NCBI GenBank assembly: GCA_945831575.1
Contig: CAMACX010000004.1
Location: 61,729-125,728, forward strand
Length of the DNA: 64,000 bases
Reading direction: 5' to 3'
Source of the DNA: an uncultured Mediterranea sp.
GTDB taxonomy: Bacteria; Bacteroidota; Bacteroidia; Bacteroidales; Bacteroidaceae
Shown here: positions 33,001 to 40,331 of the stretch, piece by piece
How the letters are laid out: every line of letters begins with the position of its first letter
Numbering within the stretch: the stretch's first letter is position 1
Notes under the pieces: generated by a model
Databases searched by the model: none
What the model was told of the DNA's origin: nothing
Seen by the model: the letters and a program-made list of their open reading frames with translations, nothing else
Made by a program: the position numbers and the translations under genes

Positions 33001-33520
33001 CAAGAAGGTGAAGTGCGACTTCAAGAAGATGGGTCCCAAGTACGGCAAGCAGATGAAAGCGGTAGCCGCAGCCGTTACCGCTCTTCCTCAGGAGGCTATT
33101 GCCGCCTTGGAGCGCGAAGGCAGCTATCTGCTCCAGCTCGATGGTACAGAAGTGAAGGTGGAGGCTACCGATGTGGAAATCTTCAGCGAAGACATTCCCG
33201 GCTGGCTTGTAGCCAATGAGGGCAAGCTCACCGTAGCTCTGGAGGTGACCATCACCGAGGCACTGCGCCGCGAGGGAGTGGCCCGCGAACTGGTCAACCG
33301 CATCCAGAACATCCGTAAGTCAAGCGGTCTGGAGATAACCGATAAGATTCGGATTCAGCTCTCCAAGCATCCGCAGAGCGATGCCGCTGTCGAGGAGTAT
33401 AGCGATTACATCTGTAAGCAGGTACTCGGTACCTCGCTGACGTTGGTCGATGAGCTTACAGAGGCTACGGAGCTTGACATGGACGACTACAAGCTTTGTG
33501 TAAAGATTGAGAAGAACTAA
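30029..33520 (+). CDS. ileS: Isoleucine-tRNA ligase (type-2/eukaryote-like form)
   Basis: Charges tRNA-Ile. A 1163-residue class I synthetase: the HxGH-like site is in PSANGMPGIHHVMAR, KMSKR in GNKMSKRLGN, and the CP1 editing domain contains TTPWTLPSNTALCVGP. The WDTHGLPVE segment preceded by KRKAG and the KMSKR (not KMSKS) loop resemble the eukaryote-like IleS type that is often less sensitive to mupirocin. The C-terminal anticodon-binding extension is long, and no zinc finger of the E. coli type is seen at the end. No T-box leader was found. It heads a run with the DksA-like gene, lspA and the DUF4296 gene. Confidence 0.95.
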   Translation: MDKKFAEYQKFDLSEINKEVLKNWDANDVFAKSMTEREGCPSFVFFEGPPSANGMPGIHHVMARSIKDIFCRYKTMKGFQVKRKAGWDTHGLPVELGVEKALGITKEDIGKSISVAEYNAACRKDVMKFTKEWTDLTHRMGYWVDLEHPYITYDNRYIETLWWLLKQLYNKNLLYKGYTIQPYSPAAGTGLSSHELNQPGCYRDVKDLTVVGQFRILDPKPEMAEWGTPYFLAWTTTPWTLPSNTALCVGPKIDYVAVQTYNAYTGEKMTAVLAKPLLHNHFNPKAEGLSLDEYKPGDKLVPYKVVGEYKGPELVGMKYAQLLPWVKPVEVDTEGVWHDASEKAFRVIPGDYVTTEDGTGIVHIAPTFGADDANVARAAGIPSLFMINKRGETRPMVDLTGKFYLLEELDERFVNECVDTTVYKEYEGRWVKNAYDPQFTVDGKYDEKAAQAAESLDVYICMKMKAANLAFKMEKHVHNYPHCWRTDKPVLYYPLDSWFIRSTACKERMMELNKCINWKPESTGTGRFGKWLENLNDWNLSRSRYWGTPLPIWRTEEGDEEKCIESVEELYNEVEKAVAAGVMKSNPYKEKGFVPGLYTQENYGKIDLHRPYVDEVLLVSASGKPMKRESDLIDVWFDSGAMPYAQIHYPFENKEALDTHQVYPADFIAEGVDQTRGWFFTLHAIATMVFDSVSYKAVISNGLVLDKNGNKMSKRLGNAVDPFATIEKYGSDPLRWYMITNSSPWDNLKFDVDGVEEVRRKFFGTLYNTYSFFALYANVDGFCYAEPDVPLQERPEIDRWILSLLNSLIKNVDSCLADYEPTKAGRLIQDFVNDNLSNWYVRLNRKRFWGGGMTADKLSAYQTLYTCLETVAKLMAPIAPFYADMLYMDLVKVTGRDSVVSVHLAKFPEADASVIDTELEARMQMAQSVTSMVLALRRKVNIKVRQPLQCIMIPVVDEAQRAHIEAVKNLIMSEVNVKELQFVEGESGVLVKKVKCDFKKMGPKYGKQMKAVAAAVTALPQEAIAALEREGSYLLQLDGTEVKVEATDVEIFSEDIPGWLVANEGKLTVALEVTITEALRREGVARELVNRIQNIRKSSGLEITDKIRIQLSKHPQSDAAVEEYSDYICKQVLGTSLTLVDELTEATELDMDDYKLCVKIEKN

Positions 33521-33541
33521 AAACTAAGAACTAATAACTAA
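33514..33541 (+). repeat. 7-bp tandem repeat overlapping the ileS stop
   Basis: Four heptamers GAACTAA, AAACTAA, GAACTAA, TAACTAA run 33514-33541; the first contains the last sense codon and stop of ileS (TAA at 33518-33520). Confidence 0.8.
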
Positions 33542-33571
33542 ATAATTCATTCACTTAAAACCTAAATTAGT

Positions 33572-33952
33572 ATGGCAGAAAAGACAAGATATTCCGATGC
33601 TGAGTTGGAAGAATTCAAGGAGATAATTCTAGAGAAACTGAAGTTGGCTCAACGCGATTACGATCTGCTGAAGGCTGCACTAACTGGCTCTGACGAGAAC
33701 TCAACCGATGATACCTCGCCAACGTATAAGGTGCTTGAAGAGGGTGCCAATACCCTGTCGAAGGAGGAGACGACGCGGCTTGCCCAACGCCAGCTCAAGT
33801 TCATCAACGGCCTTAAGGCAGCCTTGGTGCGCATTGAGAACAAGACCTACGGTATCTGCCGTGAGACGGGTAAGCTGATTCCCGCAGAACGTCTGCGTGC
33901 CGTACCTCATGCCACCCTCAGTATTGAAGCCAAACAAAGCGGTAAGAAGTAA
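33572..33952 (+). CDS. DksA/TraR-like protein lacking the zinc-finger cysteines
   Basis: A 126-residue protein with an N-terminal coiled coil (about residues 8-75) and a C-terminal globular part YGICRETGKLIPAERLRAVPHATLSIEAK that aligns with the DksA zinc finger. DksA inserts its coiled coil into the RNA polymerase secondary channel. Of the usual four cysteines only one (YGIC) remains, so the fold is probably held without zinc, as in some DksA2 proteins. It may modulate transcription initiation. Located between ileS and lspA, with only 2 bp to lspA. Confidence 0.8.
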   Translation: MAEKTRYSDAELEEFKEIILEKLKLAQRDYDLLKAALTGSDENSTDDTSPTYKVLEEGANTLSKEETTRLAQRQLKFINGLKAALVRIENKTYGICRETGKLIPAERLRAVPHATLSIEAKQSGKK

Positions 33953-33954
33953 GC

Positions 33955-34587
33955 ATGGCGCATAGTATCAGGACAAAAGGATGGATTGCATTGACCACCA
34001 TTCTCTCGGTGCTGATTATCGACCAGGTCATCAAGGTCTGGATTAAGACCCACATGTACTGGCATGAGAGCATCCGCGTGACTGACTGGTGTTACATCTA
34101 TTTTACCGAGAACAACGGCATGGCCTTTGGTATGGAGATTATTGGGAAACTCTTCCTGACCACTTTCCGTATCGCTGCTGTGGTTGCTATCGCATATTAC
34201 CTCTATCGCTTCATCAGGCATGGGCTGAAGACCGGCTTCATTGTCTGTGTATCGCTGATACTGACAGGTGCCTTGGGCAATATCATCGACAGCGTCTTCT
34301 ATGGTGTGCTCTTCAGTGAGAGCACCCATGCACAGATTGCTACCTTCCTGCCAAAGGGTGGGGGATATGCTCCGTTGCTCTACGGGAAGGTGGTGGATAT
34401 GTTCTACTTTCCTATCATCGACACCACGTGGCCCACGTGGATGCCCTTTGTGGGGGGAGAGCATTTCATCTTCTTCAGCCCGATTTTCAACTTTGCCGAT
34501 GCGGCCATCAGTTGTGGTATCATCGCTATGCTGTTGTTCTACAGTCGCTACTTGAATGAATCGTATCAATTAATCAAGAAGAAGTGA
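33955..34587 (+). CDS. lspA: Lipoprotein signal peptidase (signal peptidase II)
   Basis: Cleaves prolipoprotein signal peptides at the inner membrane. A 210-residue protein with four hydrophobic segments and the two catalytic Asp residues: GNIIDSVFYG and NFADAAI; the FTENNGMAFG motif is typical. It is longer than the common 160-170 residues because of an extra loop (ESTHAQIATFLPKGGGYAPLLYGKVVDMFYFP) between the catalytic strands, typical of Bacteroidetes LspA. The next gene starts at the stop codon (TGATG). Confidence 0.95.
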   Translation: MAHSIRTKGWIALTTILSVLIIDQVIKVWIKTHMYWHESIRVTDWCYIYFTENNGMAFGMEIIGKLFLTTFRIAAVVAIAYYLYRFIRHGLKTGFIVCVSLILTGALGNIIDSVFYGVLFSESTHAQIATFLPKGGGYAPLLYGKVVDMFYFPIIDTTWPTWMPFVGGEHFIFFSPIFNFADAAISCGIIAMLLFYSRYLNESYQLIKKK

Positions 34588-35630
34588 TGATGGGTGCTGT
34601 ACGGAGGTTGTTGTGGCTTGCAGCAGGTTTGGCGTTGCTTGTATCCTGTGACGTGAAGCGCCCTAAAGGGGTGCTGGATGAGGCTGAGATGGAGGAGGTG
34701 CTCTACGACTATCACATAGCCAAGGTGATGGCTGAGGAGGTGCCTTACAACGAAGCTTACCGCCGTCCCCTTTACCGTCAGGGTGTCTTTGTGAAACATG
34801 GTATAACTGAGGCTCAGTTTGACTCCTCGATGGTATGGTACACACGCCATACCGACCTGTTGGCTAAGATGTACGAGCGGATTACGAAGCGGCTTAAGCA
34901 AGCCAATGATGCTGTCAATGACCTCATTGCCCTTCGCGATATGACCACCGAGGAAATCCCTTCGGGCGACAGCGTGAGGGTGTGGCATCTTCGTCGCTAT
35001 CAACTGCTCACCTCCGTTCCGCTCAACAGCTGTCTGAATTTTGAACTTACGGCCGATACGACCTTCCACGAACGCGACAGCCTCTGCTTCCAGCTCGACT
35101 ACCGCTACCATGGCTTTGTCCCCGACACGTTAGAGGCTGCTGTCATGGGGCTGACACTCCATTTCAAGAATGACTCCATCCTCCATACCTGGCAGCGCCT
35201 GTTGCCCATGGAAGAGGGGAGCACAGCGCTGGTGCTTCAGTCGGACACGCTGGGGGCACTGCGTACCGTCAGTGGCTTTATCTATCTGCCTAATAGTCCG
35301 AAGGCTACCACGTTGCGTTTGCTCTCATCCCAGGTGATGCGGTATCATGCCAAGGATAGCCTGCGGCTGGACGGGAGGGCGCACCCCACTTCTGACCAGG
35401 CTGCACCTGCTCATCCCGAGCAGCTTGATGCAGACAGCATGAGGTCAAAGCCTTCAACTCCTCCTGCAACAGGCCAACCGTTGCGTGAGACAGACCGCCT
35501 TCGCCAGCGTCACACTACGCCTTCTACTTCAGCTACACCTGCCCGGCAGGAGAAGCGCAATGCGGCGGTACCTAGAAAGCGGATTCCGGCAAGCAAGCAG
35601 CTCCAACCTATGAAGTTGGACGAAAGGTAA
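34587..35630 (+). CDS. DUF4296-domain lipoprotein
   Basis: A 347-residue protein with a lipoprotein signal peptide (LLWLAAGLALLVSC, Cys at the lipobox) and an N-terminal domain of about 90 residues (MEEVLYDYHIAKVMAEE...) that I recognise as DUF4296, function unknown. The C-terminal 90 residues are Pro/Ser/Thr/Arg-rich and probably disordered. ATG at 34587 overlaps the lspA stop as TGATG; an upstream GTG at 34584 and an ATG at 34590 are alternatives. Its placement after lspA suits a lipoprotein, but that is only suggestive. Confidence 0.78.
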   Translation: MMGAVRRLLWLAAGLALLVSCDVKRPKGVLDEAEMEEVLYDYHIAKVMAEEVPYNEAYRRPLYRQGVFVKHGITEAQFDSSMVWYTRHTDLLAKMYERITKRLKQANDAVNDLIALRDMTTEEIPSGDSVRVWHLRRYQLLTSVPLNSCLNFELTADTTFHERDSLCFQLDYRYHGFVPDTLEAAVMGLTLHFKNDSILHTWQRLLPMEEGSTALVLQSDTLGALRTVSGFIYLPNSPKATTLRLLSSQVMRYHAKDSLRLDGRAHPTSDQAAPAHPEQLDADSMRSKPSTPPATGQPLRETDRLRQRHTTPSTSATPARQEKRNAAVPRKRIPASKQLQPMKLDER

Positions 35631-35636
35631 ACAGTC

Positions 35637-35966
35637 ATGTACCGAGTGGCTTCCCATAGCGTATATTTACCCGATGCGGGCTATTTTCATCGGATGGTGG
35701 TGGAGTTGGAACAAGGGGTGGTCACGGCCATTTATCCTTTGGAAGGCGAACTGGAGAACACCTCTTGGCTTCCTGGAATTATCGTGATTCCCCCTGCACC
35801 TGAGGCGGAATGGTCTTTCCTTGCACCTGATGAGTTGGCTCACTCCGTTACCACCCGTCCCATGCTCTGGCAGCAAGCTCTGGGCCGGAGGGCTGCTTAT
35901 TGTGCAGACTTCGATTTCATCCATTGGCAAGCTGCCGGCGGAACTCCGCACATACAATGGCTGTAG
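35637..35966 (+). CDS. Small protein of unknown function
   Basis: A 109-residue frame starting 6 bp after the DUF4296 gene, on the same strand. It is acidic with several Trp and Tyr residues and no signal peptide. VVTAIYPLEGELENTSWLPG resembles the substrate-loop start of amidohydrolase-like proteins, but no metal motif follows. Its last 50 bp overlap the tail of the RNA methyltransferase gene on the other strand. I do not recognise a family; operon position and codon usage suggest it is real. Confidence 0.55.
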   Translation: MYRVASHSVYLPDAGYFHRMVVELEQGVVTAIYPLEGELENTSWLPGIIVIPPAPEAEWSFLAPDELAHSVTTRPMLWQQALGRRAAYCADFDFIHWQAAGGTPHIQWL

Positions 35967-36699
35967 CGATGGCCACATTGAGCGACTCGCTGGTGGAGCG
36001 CGTCTGTGGGTAGTTGGGGATGAATAGCTTGCGGTTGACCAGACTCCGTACCTCTTCGCTGATGCCGTTGCCTTCGTTGCCCATGATGATGATGCCATGC
36101 GGTGTCAAGGGTTGCGTGTAGATATTCTCTCCGTCGAGTAGGGTGGCATATATGGGTACATCGGGTAGCTCGGCAATCAGTTCCGGCAAAGGGGTGTAGT
36201 AGAGCTTCACGCGTGCCAGTGCCCCCATGGTGGCTTGTACACACTTGGGACTGAAGGCATCGGTTGTGGTGGGCGAGCAGAAGATGTGCTCAATGCCAAA
36301 CCAGTCGGCCAAGCGGATGATAGTCCCTAGATTGCCTGGGTCCTGAATCCCATCAAGTGCCAGACAGAGCGCTTTACGAGTTGTATCCAAAGGCAGGGTA
36401 ACTGACTCCATGCGCATCTCTTCGGGCAGTGAGAAGATGGCCAGTACCTGTTGCGGACTCTTCTGAAGACTTGCTTTGGCCAGTTCCTCTGCGGTAACCT
36501 CTATCACTTCGCACAGGGGCAACTTCCGACCTGTCTCATGCAGCCATTGCGGGGTGGCGACAATGAGCTGACAGACGAAGTAAGGCAACAACTCGTCCAC
36601 TAACTTAGGACCTTCGGCCAGAAAACATCCCGTATCCTTGCGGTATTTCTTCATCTCCAGCGAGTGGATTAACTTTATCTTGTTTTTGCTTATCGGCAT
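35917..36699 (-). CDS. TrmH/SpoU-family RNA 2'-O-methyltransferase
   Basis: A 260-residue SPOUT methyltransferase: an N-terminal substrate-binding part (KIKLIHSLEMKKYRKDTGCFLAEGPKLV) and a C-terminal knotted domain with LALDGIQDPGNLGTIIR (motif I), IIIMGNEGNGIS (motif II) and IPNYPQTRSTSESLNVAIA (motif III). Members methylate ribose in rRNA or tRNA; the specific target is not determinable. It is divergent from the Omp85 gene. Confidence 0.93.
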   Translation of the reverse strand: MPISKNKIKLIHSLEMKKYRKDTGCFLAEGPKLVDELLPYFVCQLIVATPQWLHETGRKLPLCEVIEVTAEELAKASLQKSPQQVLAIFSLPEEMRMESVTLPLDTTRKALCLALDGIQDPGNLGTIIRLADWFGIEHIFCSPTTTDAFSPKCVQATMGALARVKLYYTPLPELIAELPDVPIYATLLDGENIYTQPLTPHGIIIMGNEGNGISEEVRSLVNRKLFIPNYPQTRSTSESLNVAIATAIVCAEFRRQLANG

Positions 36700-36789
36700 A
36701 ATGGGTCGTTATGGGGTTTATTTATGATGCAAAAGTAGCTCATTTCTTACAGAAATACAAGCCCTGCGTCGAAAATATGTCGGTTGCCG

Positions 36790-36820
36790 TTGGCTAATTC
36801 CGTTGCAAGTTGTATCTTTG
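36790..36820 (+). promoter_or_regulatory. Promoter of the Omp85-family gene
   Basis: TTG at 36790-36792 and TATCTTTG at 36813-36820 are 20 bp apart. The predicted start lies at about 36827, right at the ATG (36826). Confidence 0.65.
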
Positions 36821-36825
36821 CCCTC

Positions 36826-39162
36826 ATGAATGACCGTAGGATAGAGAAGCGAGGCTGCCGTGGTGCAGGATTGCTGCTGAAGCTTTTGGTGCTTCAGTGG
36901 TTGGTCGCTTCGTGTACATTGACTAAGTATGTACCCGAGGAGCATTACCTGCTCGATGAGGTGCATATCGTGACCGACAACAAGGAGGTGAAGCCCTCTT
37001 TGCTTACCCCTTACCTGCGTCAGACCCCCAATGCCAAGTGGTTCAGTCTGGTCAAGACCCAGCTCTATGTCTATAACTGGTCCGGCTCTGACTCCACCAA
37101 GTGGGCTAACAGGACGCTGCGCCGGCTGGGCGATGCACCGGTCATTTACAGTGAGAGCGAGACTCAGCGCACCTGTCAGGAGTTAGCCAAAGCGGTGCAG
37201 AACATGGGCTACATGAGTGCGGTAGTACAGTCTGAGCAGGTGTTCAAGAAGAAGAAGGTCCAGCTCACCTACCGTATTACCACGGGCCGTCCCTATCGTG
37301 TCAACTCGCTGGAACGTGACATCCGTGACGATCAGATTGCTGCAATCCTCCGTACAGACTCCGCTTCGCTGCTTAGTCCTCAGATGCTGTTTGACATCAA
37401 TGTGCTTGATGCAGAGCGCCAGCGCATCGTCAACCTGCTTCGTGACCGAGGTTACTACAAATTCAACAAAGATTACATCTCTTATACCGCAGATACCGTA
37501 AAGGGTACCTATGTCGCCGACCTCACGCTCCATGTGGCTAAATACAGTCGCCGTGCCGGTGATTCACTCACGAACCATCGTGTCTATACCATCGGGTCTG
37601 TCAACTTCATTACTGACTACAATGTGCTCGAGTCTTCTGCCCTAAGCAGTATTGAGGTGAATGATTCCATCCACTATCGTGGCTATCCTATCTACTACAA
37701 GAATAAGCTCTATCTGCGTCCCAAGGTGTTGACCAACAATCTACGCTTTCAGCAAGGTGACCTCTACAACGAACAGAGCCTGCAACGCACCTATTCCAAT
37801 TTCAATCGTCTCGGAGCATTGAAATACACCAATATCCGCTTCTTTGAGGTCCAGCAGCGCGATAGTTCGAAGCTCAATGCTTACGTGCTCCTCACTCCAG
37901 CCAAGCACCAGTCCGTATCGTTCGAGGTGGAGGGTACAAATTCCGCTGGCGACTTGGGTGCAGCTGCCTCTGTCTCATTTCAGCATCGTAACCTCTTTAA
38001 GGGATCTGAGAGCTTCATGATTAAGTTTCGTGGAGCCTACGAGGCCGTCTCGGGATTGCAGAGCAACCAGTATGGTAAGGATTACAAGGAGCTGGGTGCT
38101 GAGATGTCCATTAACTTCCCCCGATTCATGTTCCCCTTCCTCACGGCCGACTTCAAGCGTCGCATACGTGCCACTTCGGAACTGTCTATACTCTATAACT
38201 ACCAGATGCGTCCGGAGTTTACGCGCATTGTAGCCTCTGCCGGATGGGGCTATAAATGGGGGTTGCAGAACCAGCGAATGCAGCATCGTGTCGATGTGCT
38301 GGATGTGAATTACCTCTACATGCCCTGGATTGACCCAGACTTCGAAGAGCAATACCTCAATCAGGACCAGAGCTATATCCTCAAGTACAATTACGATGAC
38401 CGCTTGATCGTGCGCATGGGTTACAGCTTTACCTACAACAGTTCAGGGCGTGCCTTCCAGAACAACTCTGTGGTAGGCAACTCCTATGCTGTCCGTTTCA
38501 ATATAGAGTCGGCTGGCAATCTGCTTTACGGCTTGGCCCGTGTCACGGGCATGCACAAGAATGCCGATGATGAATACACTCTCCTCAACATCCCCTTTGC
38601 ACAGTACGTCAAGATGGACTTCGATTTCACCAAAAATCTGCAGATAGACCAGCGTAATGCTTTGGTGTTCCATCTAGGAGCAGGTGTAGCGGTACCCTAC
38701 GGCAACGCCAGGATGCTACCTTTCGAGAAGCGTTACTTCTCTGGAGGAGCCAATAGTGTGCGCGGGTGGTCAGTGCGTGAGCTGGGACCTGGTAGTTTCA
38801 ACAGCCCAAGCAACAACTTCCTCAATCAGACCGGTGACATCAAGCTTGATGCCAACGTGGAGTATCGCACGCGCCTCTTCTGGAAGTTTCGTGGGGCTGC
38901 ATTCATTGATGCCGGCAATATCTGGACGCTCCGTAACTACGAAGAGCAACCGGGAGGTCAGTTTAAGTTTGATCAGTTCTACAAGCAGATAGCCGTAGCC
39001 TACGGTTTTGGCCTGCGCATGGACCTCGACTTCTTCATCATTCGTCTTGACTGGGGCTGGAAGGCTGTCAACCCACAGCATACAGGCTCACACCGCTTGC
39101 CGTTGCTCCATCCCCGTATCTCCGATTCGGCCATCCACTTTGCTGTGGGATATCCTTTCTAG
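36826..39162 (+). CDS. Omp85/BamA-TamA family outer membrane protein (lipoprotein-type N-terminus)
   Basis: A 778-residue protein. The N-terminus has a signal peptide ending in LVASC (lipobox Cys), two or more POTRA-like segments (to about residue 330), then a 16-strand-type barrel: FEVEGTNSAGDLGAAASVSFQHRNLF and the conserved FSGGANSVRGWSVRELGPGS (the Omp85 VRGF/RGW motif), ending HFAVGYPF. Omp85 proteins insert beta-barrels into the outer membrane. The ATG at 36826 gives a proper signal peptide with basic residues before the hydrophobic core; the frame from 36784 lies in the promoter. Divergent from an RNA methyltransferase. Confidence 0.9.
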   Translation: MNDRRIEKRGCRGAGLLLKLLVLQWLVASCTLTKYVPEEHYLLDEVHIVTDNKEVKPSLLTPYLRQTPNAKWFSLVKTQLYVYNWSGSDSTKWANRTLRRLGDAPVIYSESETQRTCQELAKAVQNMGYMSAVVQSEQVFKKKKVQLTYRITTGRPYRVNSLERDIRDDQIAAILRTDSASLLSPQMLFDINVLDAERQRIVNLLRDRGYYKFNKDYISYTADTVKGTYVADLTLHVAKYSRRAGDSLTNHRVYTIGSVNFITDYNVLESSALSSIEVNDSIHYRGYPIYYKNKLYLRPKVLTNNLRFQQGDLYNEQSLQRTYSNFNRLGALKYTNIRFFEVQQRDSSKLNAYVLLTPAKHQSVSFEVEGTNSAGDLGAAASVSFQHRNLFKGSESFMIKFRGAYEAVSGLQSNQYGKDYKELGAEMSINFPRFMFPFLTADFKRRIRATSELSILYNYQMRPEFTRIVASAGWGYKWGLQNQRMQHRVDVLDVNYLYMPWIDPDFEEQYLNQDQSYILKYNYDDRLIVRMGYSFTYNSSGRAFQNNSVVGNSYAVRFNIESAGNLLYGLARVTGMHKNADDEYTLLNIPFAQYVKMDFDFTKNLQIDQRNALVFHLGAGVAVPYGNARMLPFEKRYFSGGANSVRGWSVRELGPGSFNSPSNNFLNQTGDIKLDANVEYRTRLFWKFRGAAFIDAGNIWTLRNYEEQPGGQFKFDQFYKQIAVAYGFGLRMDLDFFIIRLDWGWKAVNPQHTGSHRLPLLHPRISDSAIHFAVGYPF

Positions 39163-39230
39163 TCCATCTTGCTTGGAGGGGGACAGATAAAAAATAAACA
39201 TTACCATACACAACCAAACGGGGAAAATCG

Positions 39231-39238
39231 TATCTTTG
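39231..39238 (+). promoter_or_regulatory. -7 box upstream of the S1-domain gene
   Basis: TATCTTTG matches TAnnTTTG, 27 bp before the ATG; no TTG is seen at the usual upstream distance. Confidence 0.5.
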
Positions 39239-39265
39239 TCCCCCGATAATAATGGAGGATATACA

Positions 39266-40105
39266 ATGGAATTGGGAAAATTCAATACGCTAAAAGTGGT
39301 GAAGGCCGTAGATTTCGGCTTGTATCTCGATGGTGGAGTAGAGGGAGAAATTCTCCTTCCTGCACGTTATGTACCCGAAGGTACCAAGCTTGGGGACGAG
39401 CTTCGGGTTTTTATCTACTTGGATAATGAAGAGCGCCTGGTGGCCACAACGCTTACTCCTCGTGTGCAGGTGGGTGAGTTCGCCTATCTGGAGGTCAATT
39501 GGGTGAATCAGCATGGTGCCTTTCTGGATTGGGGCTTGATGAAGGACCTCTTTGTACCTTTTGCTGAGCAGAAGATGAAGATGCAGGTGGGGAAGAGTTA
39601 CATTGTCCATGCCCATGTTGATGAAGAGAGCTTCCGTATCATGGCCTCCGCCAAGGTAGAGCGTTACCTCTCCAAGGAGGTTCCCACGTACAATCCGGGA
39701 GATGAAGTGCATATCCTGGTCTGGCAGAAGACGGACCTCGGCTTCAAGGTGATTGTAGAAAACAAGTTTTCTGGATTAATCTACGACAACGAGGTATTCA
39801 GGCCCCTTCACACCGGTATGGAGCTTACAGCGTACATCAAGCAGGTACGCCCTGACGGTAAGCTCGACTTGATGCTTCAGAAGTCTGGTCAGGCTCATGT
39901 GGAAGATTTCTCCTCGACTTTGCTCGATTACATTCGCGAACAGGGAGGCCATACCACTTTCAATGACAAGAGTCCTGCTGATGAAATCTACGAGACCTTC
40001 GGTGTCAGCAAGAAGACCTTCAAGCGTGCCGTGGGCGACCTTTACAAGAAGCACCTCGTGGAGCTGACCGATGCCGGCATCCTGTTAGTTCATTCCAAGG
40101 AGTAA
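39266..40105 (+). CDS. S1-like RNA-binding protein (CvfB family)
   Basis: A 279-residue protein with several S1/OB-like segments (KVVKAVDFGLYLDG..., VGEFAYLEVNWVNQHGAFLDWGLMKDLFVPFAEQ, KTDLGFKVIVENKFSGLIYDNE) and a C-terminal winged-helix segment (SPADEIYETFGVSKKTFKRAVGDLYKK). This matches the CvfB/YitL family, thought to bind RNA and control expression. GGAGGA at 39254-39259 is one of the rare good SD sequences here and fixes ATG 39266. Confidence 0.9.
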   Translation: MELGKFNTLKVVKAVDFGLYLDGGVEGEILLPARYVPEGTKLGDELRVFIYLDNEERLVATTLTPRVQVGEFAYLEVNWVNQHGAFLDWGLMKDLFVPFAEQKMKMQVGKSYIVHAHVDEESFRIMASAKVERYLSKEVPTYNPGDEVHILVWQKTDLGFKVIVENKFSGLIYDNEVFRPLHTGMELTAYIKQVRPDGKLDLMLQKSGQAHVEDFSSTLLDYIREQGGHTTFNDKSPADEIYETFGVSKKTFKRAVGDLYKKHLVELTDAGILLVHSKE

Positions 40106-40136
40106 CCCGCGCGGTAGTCGTGAATGACTTCTATGA

Positions 40137-40260
40137 TTAACTATCCTGTTTTCAGATAGTTAGATACTCGGTTCTAAACAGTTAAATCTTCGGCCCTGAA
40201 CATTTAAATCTTCGGCTCGTGACATTTAACTCTTCAGCTCCGAACAGTTAACTCTTCGCG
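40137..40260 (+). repeat. 22-bp tandem repeat, about 5.5 units
   Basis: Units begin at about 40137, 40159, 40181, 40203 and 40225, with a partial one at 40247. Consensus is (G/T)TTAAATCTTCGGCTCTGAACA. Identity between neighbours is about 70-85%. It sits between the S1-domain gene and its terminator. Confidence 0.85.
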
Positions 40261-40271
40261 ACGGGAGGATA

Positions 40272-40331
40272 GGTGTCTCGTGGCGGTCGTGAAAGAAGTA
40301 TTGTCACAACCGTCACGAGATACCATTTTTT
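40272..40331 (+). terminator. Strong intrinsic terminator after the S1-domain gene
   Basis: 21-nt arms (40272-40292 and 40304-40324; 18 Watson-Crick plus two G.U pairs, one C.A mismatch) with an 11-nt loop are followed by six T (40326-40331), which overlap the argD stop on the other strand. Confidence 0.85.

Noticed and set aside
40137..40260. CRISPR-like appearance of the 22-bp repeat array
   Set aside because: Repeats are directly adjacent with no spacers, diverge from each other and no cas gene is present.
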